Source of the DNA: Norana najaformis
Lineage: Eukaryota > Annelida > Clitellata > Crassiclitellata > Hormogastridae
DNA length: 64,000 nucleotides
Reading direction: 5' to 3'
Assembly: GCA_964023275.1 (NCBI GenBank)
Contig: OZ029928.1
Location: 15,435,682 to 15,499,681 of the forward strand
Below are positions 35,025-44,200 of the stretch, in pieces. The first letter of the stretch is position 1, and each line of letters begins with the position of its first letter. The notes below the pieces were generated by a model that saw nothing but the letters and a program-made list of their open reading frames with translations, was not told the DNA's origin and ran no database searches. A program made the translations under genes and the position numbers.

Positions 35025-36690
35025 ATGAATAGGCGAGGCTGTGTTAACCATCCAGACAATTTTTGCTGTTTGTGGTAAATATACTCTGTGACCAGCACAA
35101 GAAGTTAACTAAGAGAGTGATATTGCTTACAAGTATTATTTTGGATGTCAAATCGGAGACCAGGATAAAAGTTGGGCACCTCATGTCTGCTGCACCGTGT
35201 GCTACTCTGGGCTTACACAGTGGCTGAATGGCAAAAGGAATTCAATGCCGTTTGCTGTGCCTATGGTGTGGCGCGAGCCAAGAAATCATCATGCAGACTG
35301 TTATTTCTGCATTACTAAAGTTGCTGGATTTTCGACGAAAAATAAGTCTAAAATCGTTTATCCTGATTGCGAGTCCGCTCTAAAGCCAGTGCCGCACGAT
35401 GAAGAGAATCCAGTACCATTTCCGCCTGCTGCGGGTGCTGATGAAACGGACAGTTCTGATGGTAATACAGAAGATGACGTTACTGTTTATGAATCCAGTG
35501 ATGAAGATTTGGAAGAGGGTAGGCCGCATTTGATAAGGCAAGGTGAGTTAGATGATCTGGTGAGGGACCTATCTTTGTCAAAGGAGAAATCTGAACTGTT
35601 AGCCTCCAGACTAGGGAAGTGGAACTTGCTTCAAAAAAGGTACCACAACATCACACTTCCGTTATCGTCACAAACAGTTAGCTACATATTACAAACTGGA
35701 AAATGATATCTGTTTCTGTACTGACATGAACGGTCTCATGCTGAATTTAGGTTGCGAATACGTTCCTGATCAGTGGATACTGTTCATAGATTCCAGCCAA
35801 GCGAGCTTGAAAGCTGTGTTGGTGCGCAATGGTAACGAAAAGCCGTCTGTTGCTATAGCCCACGCTGTAGGCCTCAAAGAGACATATGATTCAATGAAAC
35901 TCATTTTGAAAGTGATCAACTACTCAGACCACATATGGAACATCTGTGCGGACCTCAAAGTGGTAGCACTTATTCTAGGCCTACAGCTGGGGTACACAAA
36001 ACATATGTGCTTTTTGTGCTTGTGGAACAGTCGTGATGACAACAACCATTACAAAGTGAAACTGTGGCCTCCTAGATCTGAGCACATTGTTGGTCGGCAC
36101 AACGTGCAACACGAACCATTGGTTGATCCATTGAAAGTGTACTTACCACCACTTCACATTAAACTGGGCCTCATGAGGAATTTCGTAGTGGCAATGGATC
36201 GTACTGGACAAGGCTTCCAGTATCTGAGAGATAAATTTGGAGCCGTCAGAACTGATGCTAAGCTGAAGGCTGGCATTTTTACTGGGCCAGAAATCCGCGA
36301 ACTAATGCGTGATACTGTATTTAGAACCAAGCTCAACCCACTGGAATTTGCCGCTTGGGATGCATGTACGTTGGTGGTGCAAAACTTCCTTGGGAATCAC
36401 CGAGCTGAGAACTATGCTGAACTCGTTAGCAACATGCTAACAGCATATAAGCAACTCGGCTGCCGGATGTCACTAAAAATACATTTCTTACATTCCCATC
36501 TGGATTTTTTCCCACCAAACTTGGGTGATATAAGCGATGAGCATGGAGATTCCATCAAGACATCTCCACCTTTGAAGCAAGATATCAGGGCCACTGCAAT
36601 TCCAACATGATGGGCGATTACTGCTGGTTTCTGCAGCGGGCAACAGCGGCCACTCACAAGCGCAAGAGCAAGTGTCTAAAGCACTTTTGA
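35025..36690 (+). pseudogene. Transposon protein gene (possible DDE transposase), frameshifted
   Basis: It resembles uncharacterised proteins abundant in arthropod and cnidarian genomes. The order is: Cys-rich N-terminus (GCVNHPDNFCC; HVCCTVCYSG), a VWREPRNHHADCYFC motif, an acidic linker (about 35440-35520), a LVRDLSLSKEKSELLASRL helix, WILFIDSSQASLKAVL, a DLK-LGLQLGYTKHMCFLCLW motif, LPPLHIKLGLMRNFV, and the C-terminal DISDEHG block. The reading is broken: a shift near 35065 and in-frame stops before 35170, a one-base shift in an A-run near 35634, and a two-base loss near 36546; the tail (NMMGDYCWFL, stop at 36690) lies in another frame. FIDSS and ADLK...CFLC may supply catalytic Asp residues and the CxxC of a CACTA-type fold; that is inference. 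The copy cannot encode a working protein. Confidence 0.8.
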
Positions 36691-37496
36691 ACTTTTAAGC
36701 TAGAGACAAAATTTCGAAATGTATGCTTTCATCTGAGTAACATACATATATTTATATTACATTTTAAAACATATTTTAATTTCAAGTTATAAAAGAATAA
36801 CATTTTGTTTCTTGTTATGAATACTCTGAGTTTGCATAATTACACAGTTATAAGGAAATACTAGTTCTGTAAAGAGTTTGCATAATTATTAGCATGTATG
36901 CTGCATATCTTAAGATCCTGACGTGCTACACAAAATCTGACTTCAGATTTGGAATCAGCAGATTCGATTTAGTGTAGTACACATAACATATGCCTAGTAC
37001 CAGGCGAAAAATTTTTTTTGTGTGATCCAGTGTTACCAGTTGGTTAAATGGTGATTAAAACCGTGGCCATTTGCCCTAACGCCACGCGGAACTGTTTTTA
37101 TATCGGAACTTCCATAGCACTGCTACAGTAACGGGCATCGATCAATCAGGAAATTCTGTCAATTCCAGAGGATCAGTGAGATCCCAGAAAATTGGTTGTC
37201 ACATTAGGTAAATACCTATTCTGTTAAATAATAATAATACCCAATTACCCTGAGCTTTAATAGACTAGTCGTTTACGTAGTGTAACCTTTCAGACTACTC
37301 CTTTATCTAGTATAACCTTTCAACATTTGCTTCCCTGCCGACAGTTTCTTAACTGGAATTCTCGGAGTCTTAAACAGTGATACATTCGGCCCTTGGGATA
37401 CCAGGGCTTATCCAATAAACTACATGCTGGATTTGGCTCCTGCACTGTCGGGAGTTGGCTACAGAATTTGTTCCCAACCAACTTGTAAGCCCAAAA

Positions 37497-37690
37497 TTTA
37501 TACTGCGCCCAACAAAGGAACCAGCTTATTCAGAAATGCTCACAGAAACCAAAATTGATAGGCAAGTAGGGTTTGGATCCAGGTCAAGAGACAGGCAGGC
37601 AGTCAGTCGGCAACGGTGGGTGGTGTTTGGAACTGAACCGGACAGTGAGATAAGGGGAGAGGAAGACCGAGGACAGGATTTGTGGAAGAG
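37497..37690 (-). mobile_element. LINE-a 3' UTR fragment, reverse orientation
   Basis: The complement of GCGCCCAACAAAGGAACCAG and GATAGGCAAGTAGGGTTTGG matches the 3' UTR of the LINE ending at 39995. It lies directly downstream of the phosphatase stop codon, so it may form part of that gene's 3' UTR. Confidence 0.75.
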
Positions 37691-37705
37691 GAGTGTTTTT
37701 AGTAG

Positions 37706-38542
37706 TTATTTTCGTTCAAACAGCCTATACAGCATATCTTCTAGTCCAGCATGTGGATACACAAAACGCTTCGAAAACACAAACTCCTTGGCTTCCTGAT
37801 ACGACATGGATGGATTCCGAGCAAAAACAAAGGCGACCGCGACTGATCCCGCTCGGCCAATGCCCGCCCGGCAGTTCACCAGAATTTTGTTATCGTTTCG
37901 GTTGTTTTCCATCAACCACGCCACTGCTTGCTCCACCTTCTCCGGCTCGATCGGGTTATGCGCCCCGTCTCGCATCGGGACCTTCTTGTAGGTAACCCCA
38001 TCGCCTTCGGCGTACACCATATCCAAGTTGTCGGCAACGTTCAGGACGTGGGTAAAGCCGCATTGCCGGGCGTTGGCTGCTGCAATGAAATTTCCCAGAC
38101 AGACGCAGTCTGCAATATGGGTGTAGTCCGGGCCGTGTGTCCAGGCGTCGTAGAGACGGGGCGCTTCCACGTGAACCTCCCCGTCAACCATGTACGGGTG
38201 GGTCCAGCACCAGTCTTCCTCGTTCGTCGTCGACCCTCGGTGTCGGTAGCGGAACGTGAAACGAAAATCGCAGTCGCTTGTGATGATGACCGATTTTCCG
38301 TAGTTATGGCGCTGCCTGTCGTCGCTCGAACTCAGGTAGTCGAGGACGATGGAGTGCCACTTTCCGTCGCTATGATTGGTGTCGTATTGGTTCGTCCACG
38401 CCTCGACAATCAGCTCTGGGCCGCTGGGGGCAGAATGTTGCGTCGAGGTAGATAGCGTTACCTTATATGTCATGGCTTCCAGCATAAACATGGAGTTATA
38501 CGACGGAATCGGTGGAAATACTTCGTCTATCGTAACATCCAT
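37706..38542 (-). CDS. Dual-specificity-phosphatase-like protein, intronless, atypical NCX5R signature
   Basis: The protein has 278 residues in a single exon, with ATG at 38542 and stop at 37706. The C-terminal half (about 135-278) is a cysteine-based phosphatase fold: CLGNFIAAANARQCGFTHVL (entry helix), VPMRDGAHN (Asp suitable as general acid) and KILVNCRAGIGRAGSVAV, where Cys224-X5-Arg230 forms the P-loop. The usual His before the Cys is Asn. SMSYQEAKEFVFSKR follows, as in DSPs. The N-terminal half (1-130) is rich in beta-strand and Trp (WTNQYDTNHSDGKWHSIVL; YGKSVIITSDCDFRF) and could be a beta-sandwich such as a carbohydrate-binding module, by analogy with laforin; this is only a guess. 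GC content is clearly above the flanks. It lies between two intron-rich genes on the opposite strand, so a retrocopy or an old horizontal gain is possible. It looks intact and expressible. Confidence 0.85.
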   Translation of the reverse strand: MDVTIDEVFPPIPSYNSMFMLEAMTYKVTLSTSTQHSAPSGPELIVEAWTNQYDTNHSDGKWHSIVLDYLSSSDDRQRHNYGKSVIITSDCDFRFTFRYRHRGSTTNEEDWCWTHPYMVDGEVHVEAPRLYDAWTHGPDYTHIADCVCLGNFIAAANARQCGFTHVLNVADNLDMVYAEGDGVTYKKVPMRDGAHNPIEPEKVEQAVAWLMENNRNDNKILVNCRAGIGRAGSVAVAFVFARNPSMSYQEAKEFVFSKRFVYPHAGLEDMLYRLFERK

Positions 38543-38757
38543 TTTCGCACAAAACTGACAGATTTTCTGTTTTTTTCACTAACTAAATAAGCAATGCGAC
38601 GCAGCTTTTGTTACCAGCGCTTTAGTAATTATTATCAACTGGCGACCTTGACTCGTGATAGGTGCGCGGGACTTTGTAATGGTAAATCAATGCATAAATA
38701 TTACCTTTGACCCTACCATAGAGTCTATAATGGCAGCATAGTGTCATATCTATGATT

Positions 38758-38940
38758 ACGTCGTAATCGTAATACCGAGATTTCTACAGCGCTCAACAAA
38801 AGCCTCGCCGCGGGGACCAGCTTATTCACAGGCGCTCAGTCAAAACAAAATCGATAGGCAAAACGGGTTCGGTTCCAGGTCAAGATCCAAAATTTCAAGC
38901 CGACAGACAGCGTGGTCTTCGTCATTCAACCACCCGCTCT
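38758..38940 (-). mobile_element. LINE-a 3' UTR fragment, reverse orientation
   Basis: It starts with the complement of the (GATTAC) tail (ATCGTAATCGTAAT), then GAGATTTCTACAGCGCTCAA, GACCAGCTTATTCACAGGCG and GGTTCCAGGTCAAGATCC. It lies head to head with the LINE-a copy of the opposite orientation at 39061-39995. Confidence 0.85.
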
Positions 38941-39060
38941 GGAGAAGGGAACCAGCGTCGTAGCGTCTGCGCTTTATTTCTCAATTCCATATTTTCTAAC
39001 TTTTCGACGTCTTTTCTGAATTTTTTAATTTTTCTTTCTTACCGGATTTATGCTCTGTCT

Positions 39061-39995
39061 GTGGTGAGTTCGTTCCTATTTGTTTCAACATTTAATCAAC
39101 TTAAGATTCGCCTAATTTTTGTCCTTTTTGCACTCGTTCGCGGTGTTATTTTCGACCAGAACCTTACTTTTTCTGATCATATCACCCATCTTTCCCGCTC
39201 TTGCTTTATGCATATCCGCGATCTTCGCAGAATCCGTCCTATGCTTGACTTCAAAACCGCATCTATCATTGCCAAATCCATAGTCCATGCAAAACTTGAC
39301 TACTGCAATTCACTTTTCCTCAATATTGACACAACCTAGATAAATCGCCTACAAGCTATCCAGAATGCTCTCGCACGTGCTGTCACCAAAACCCCCAAAC
39401 ACCATCACATCACCCTAGTTCTCAAATCGCTGCACTGGCTTAAAATACCAGAACGAATAGAGTACAAAGTCTTATATATCCCTCACCTACAACACACTTC
39501 AATCCTCCCAACCCTCCTATCTTCGTCAATTATTTACTATCCAACCACTCCGTTCAACCCCCTCCTCATCTGTCGTAACACTTCATCGCCCTCCCGTCAC
39601 CTCATCCTTAAAATTTGGAAATCGCTCCATAGCCATAGCTGCCCCACCCCTTTGGAATAAACTCCCGCCAGAATTGCGACAGTTGTCTGGTCAATCATAC
39701 GAACTCACCAACACTTCACCTCTTTCAGTTTCTGCGCAGGTCTTTCACTCAAGACTGAAAACACTTCTTTTCCAGAAATCTTATCCTGATTCTTCCTCTT
39801 CCTCTTATCTCTCTTCTCGCTTCAATTTCAAACAGCATCCACCGTAGCCGTCCGACTGTCTGAGTGCCTGACTCCTGGATCTTGACCCTTTTGCCTATGG
39901 ATTTTGTTTTGGCTGAGCGCCTGTGAATAAGCTGGTTCCCGCGACTTAGCTTTCGTTGAGCGCTGTAGAAATCTCGAGATTACGATTACGATCAC
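39061..39995 (+). mobile_element. LINE-a (CR1/L2-like) reverse transcriptase C-terminus plus 3' UTR
   Basis: The frame beginning before 39139 gives GVIFDQNLTFSDHITHLSRS, FMHIRDLRRIRPMLDF and VHAKLDYCNSLF, a classic CR1/L2-type reverse transcriptase segment, then after a stop at 39337 ALARAVTKTPKHHH and SLHWLKIPERIEYKVL, with later frameshifts and stops. The conserved 3' UTR follows from about 39840 (TGAATAAGCTGGTTCCC; GCGCTGTAGAAATCTCGAG), ending in the (GATTAC)n tail. The element is dead and 5'-truncated. Confidence 0.88.
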
Positions 39996-40019
39996 GATCT
40001 GCTCAGTCATCATCTTACC

Positions 40020-40180
40020 TCAACCTTGCCCGTTACTTGGCTATTAGCCATCTTGATTTCGCAGACCGATCCACATCCCACACTGCACCTCGCCTCTGGA
40101 ACGATCTCGCATCTGAATCCGAAAATTCTCCGTTGTTCTACCCCTCTTTGTGCAGAACAAGGTCCAAGCAAGTTAGTAAG
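40020..40180 (+). mobile_element. Possible second LINE C-terminal fragment
   Basis: Translation gives DRSTSHTAPRLWNDLASESE and then SPLFYPSLCRTRSKQ, resembling the APxLWNxLP tail of LINE ORF2 proteins. It directly follows the (GATTAC)n tail of LINE-a and has no clear 3' end. Confidence 0.45.
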
Positions 40181-40383
40181 TAATTAAGTAAATTTTTTCT
40201 TAACCAATAGCTAATCAGAGAGGGTATCAGAGAGTGAAAAAGTCACAAAAGCTGTTATGTTGGGTTGTATTTAAATTGAGAAAAATGGAGCAGCACCGGC
40301 ATATTGTGTCTTGAAGATATATGACTTTACGTTTGAATGGAAAGCCTGAGGAGTGATAGAGGGTCTAGAGAAGAACGACAGAA

Positions 40384-40480
40384 CCTTGTATATCTGGACA
40401 ACCCCTCTGACTTGACACTGGGCTTGTGAATAAGCTTGTGCTTAGCTTTTGAGCATTGCTTTAGAAATTTTCGGTATACG
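40384..40480 (+). mobile_element. Diverged LINE-a-related 3' UTR piece
   Basis: CTGACTTGACACTGGGCTTG, TGAATAAGCTTGTGC and TTGCTTTAGAAATTTTCGG form a diverged version of the LINE-a 3' UTR. The same subfamily appears at 44700-44797 (CTGACTTGACACAATGCTTG). Around it, 40180-41270 shows no coding signal. Confidence 0.55.
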
Positions 40481-41282
40481 GTTTTATAAAGTTCCTTGCT
40501 CGATAGTTGTAGCGGTTGCATAAACAGTTGTCATATGTCGGAATCAATTTGTTGTCACTGTGAGTAAATAACATATGCGAAAGAAGGGGTATTTCTAAAC
40601 TTCAATGCATAAATTTGCAAACCGAATAAAGTCACTCTTTCCGGTAATGAACTACGATATACCAATTATTTATTTAAAACTTTATTTGGTTTCGAGATGA
40701 ACTTAATACGAGTTGCATTCATTATTTGTAAACTGATAATTATGGACTGCGGCTCCTGAAGCCTAGGGTCTGGGGGGCGTCGGAGGCGGATATGGTTATT
40801 GAATGAGTGATTAGCTTTTTACGCAGTGTTTGTTTATATTTGATTCTGCTTCACTTACACCTGCAGATTGTTTATCCAGGATGTGCAGCAGCAATCTTTT
40901 GTGTGGCCGGTTTCTGGGTGCAAAGAAAGCAAATCTATTTGCTTTTATTTTCTGTTTTGGTAACGCGTAAAGAAACTTTGTTTAAATATAAGTTTCATTT
41001 AGATTTTTGGGCTAGAAGCGTAATTTAATGCTTTGTAAATGTAAACAAAATACATTGATGAGGATATAAGGGCATTGAAGAACATGGCATCTTTTTGTGT
41101 ATGTCATTAGGGTGGTCGCATTGCGGCAGCAGTGCTTTTCAAGACTTCTTTCTCGATTTTTAAGCAGTTACTAGATCAGACTCATGAAAACTTTAAAAAA
41201 ATAAAAAAAACTTGAATTTCAGTGTGTTGTTGAGATTGACTTTTACGTATAACAAAGTGCTTTTTACTTTTTAGCTGCTGAT

Positions 41283-44200
41283 ATGGCTGGACTGGTTCTG
41301 AAGGAGTTTGGGGATATCACAAATCTTCTTAAGACAGTACCCCACAGAGAACAGCGTGGCCTGTTCAGCAGTGACATCTGTTGGACGTGCATTGATTTTA
41401 CAACAGACTGGGTTGCAGTTGGAACTGACACAGGATGGCTCTATCTCTATGATAGATTCGAGGAAACGGTCAAGCACAAGCTGACCACACAACAGGTTTG
41501 AATACTCCGCTGAAATCTTTATTAGGTCTGAGCAGTGCTTTTTTCAGACGGATGCTCCAGAACGGCGTTCCAGCACCTTTTTCGGCTAATAAAAAATAAT
41601 TTAGTTTTTAATAAAAGAATTTTGTTATTAAGTTATTTTAATTATGTAATATAATGTAACTTACTTTAATTCAGTTTCAGTGGTCACAACTTTACACTGT
41701 TTTCAGTGTTTACTGATTGATAAAAATAATGAAATTTTAGCACAAAATTCCATACTTGCTCAGTTTTGGAACCTTTTTCTAGAAAAACAAGCACTGGATC
41801 TGAGTGCAGGTCGTTGAACTTGCCAGATCAGTTGATCTGATTTGAGACCTCTGACTAAATAAAACCCCTGGGATTGGAAGAGACCATGTGGCAGACCAAC
41901 TGTGTGGTCTAGGGTAGTGAATCTTCTTCTTCCCTCATCTATCTTGCAGGTCCGATTCCAAACACCACCTACCTTAGTCGTCTGACTGCCTGCCTGCCTG
42001 CCTAACTCTTGGATCTTGAACGGGAACCGAACCCCTTTGCCTATCGATTTTGTTTTGCGCCTGTGAATAAGCTGGTTCCCTTGACTTAGCTTTCGTTGGG
42101 CGCCGTAGAAATCTTGAGATTACGATTACGATTAGTGGAAAAGGATCGCGGATGTTGTGGTTTTGGGCTCAGTACTGCACGGAGCAAGGCCCAGGACAGG
42201 AAGGCATGGTGTTGAATCATCAGTGCAGCTATACTGAACTAGAGCATGCCCTTAAGGAGAAGAATGTTGTTGGTTCAATGTATTTAACAGCTTATTCTAA
42301 CTTAGACTGAAAAATATGGGTTTTATCTAGAGGTCCATGTGGTGCTTTAATGGCACTAGTAGCTCTTCAGTACATTTAGTACAGTTGCCAGATAATGCAG
42401 AATTGCTGAGTAATTATATATTGCTGGTATACTCTGGGTTTTGTCTAGAGGTCCACATGGTGCTTACTGGCAGTTTAATAGCAGTTTAATAGCAGTTTAA
42501 TAGCAGTTTAATAGCAGTTTGTATGGCACTTTTTTGAGGTTCGTGACAGTCTGTATTCGAATGTCATGTTACCTCAAAATGTACTTGCGTTTTAACCACT
42601 CACTTACTCGCTCATGTCAGACGGGCATCAGGTATTTTATAATCTAATCTAATCTAATCTAATGACTTCTACAGCGCCGTTATCATAAGTCCACGGCATC
42701 AATAGATACTTTGTGTTGAATTGGTGTTCTATGAACTCTACTAGAATTCTTCAACTCAGAAATAAAGGAATTCAGTACGTTAATGCGTTGGTCATTATGC
42801 TAATGGCACTACAGAAGTCATCAGATTAGATTAGAGTAGATTAGACATTCAGTACAGTCATGGTAATAATGCAGAATATCCTAATGATTTATATAGCACC
42901 AGTATACCATGAGCTCTGGTATCAAGGTTTTATCAACTGAAGTACAAATTCGGTTTTTATTGTTTCTTGAATTTTCTTAATTATTAATTATTAAGCAGTC
43001 TTCTTAATTGTAATTGTTATTTGGTTATTTTTTCATTCAGCGTGATCGCAATCCTGTTACTAAAGTGAAGCTGAAAAGAAGCGTTGACTATGTTGTTGCC
43101 ATGGGAACTGCATCCGGCTTCATTTCAATATTTCAGCTGCCAGTGCTACTGTTTGGATTAAATGCTAAGGTGAATAACCTAATCTAACCTTAATACTTTT
43201 ATAGCACCTTTGTAACAATGCCTTTCCCGAGGCTCGGGCTCCTCAGTTTGTCCCTTCCGCAGTTTCGCAAGCGCTTGAAGTCTGTATAATTTGACATTGG
43301 TCTCACTGGTTCGGGTCAGGAGTGCCCCGATGAGTTAATTCTTGATGTGGTGCTTTATAAATGTCATATTGCAATTACAATTAGAATGCGCTAAGCATAA
43401 AGTGGTGATGGCATTCCAAAACAGATTCACAGTCGAGTCAGTTCCAAGGAGCGGTCTTGTAAGACAGATAGATAGCAAGAGAAGGGTAAGCATGTTGAAA
43501 CAAAGCATCTTGAGTAAACAAGACCCAGCAAACAGATTGAGGGACAGCCAGAGAATATAGCGATAGTATTTGTTATTATTATTTTGCATTTAATATGCGT
43601 AAGGCCAGTAAATCTGAATCTGAGGTGCAAAGCAATTGTGAGCGAAGAACTTGTTCAGGGTCTCTACACAGTAACCTTTAAAGGATCAAACCCACACTCT
43701 CGGCACTATAAGCCGAGTGCCCTATCCAGTCGGCTACTGTGCTGTAGTTAGGTTGAACCAAGCCGAAGACCATTCAAACCAAGTTGCAGTTAGGTTGGAT
43801 GATTTAGGTGTCGCGCAAATTTCTGAATGTCACATTATGTCGAGGACTCGGTTAAGCATGATTGATATGCAACAGTTTGGCAAAATATTATTTTCTTGGG
43901 TTCTGCAGATGTCGTCTGATTTTGTTCTTAGCTTCAGGCTTTTGCAATTCGAGGTCTCCATCATTCGCCTGTAACGTGCTTTGAGTGGAGCCAGAATGCG
44001 ATGAAACTGTTCAGTGGAGATGAAGATGGAGTCATTGTCTGCACAGAAATTGACTACACTATGGTGACTTTCCCTTGTATTGATGAAGTACTGATAATGT
44101 AACCAAAAAGTAATGTAAAGAAACAGTTTTATAACACCGAAAAAGAGGAAGAGGAGGAGGAGAACGAAGAGAAAGAGGAGAAGGAGGCGGACGACGAAGA

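Larger units (their letters stand above)
34634..37032 (+). mobile_element. 2.4-kb TIR DNA transposon, CACTG termini, TTA target duplication
   Basis: The left end CACTGGATCACA and the right end TGTGATCCAGTG are inverted, and TTA flanks both (34631-34633; 37033-37035). Inverted similarity continues inwards for about 120-140 bp: 34700-34760 (TTCCAAATATGAAGTCAGA; CACGTC) mirrors 36890-36965 (GACGTG; TCTGACTTCAGATTTGGAA). Inside is one decayed gene on the + strand. CACTR termini with a 3-bp duplication are the hallmark of the CACTA/EnSpm superfamily. The superfamily is inference; the ends and duplication are visible. Confidence 0.8.
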
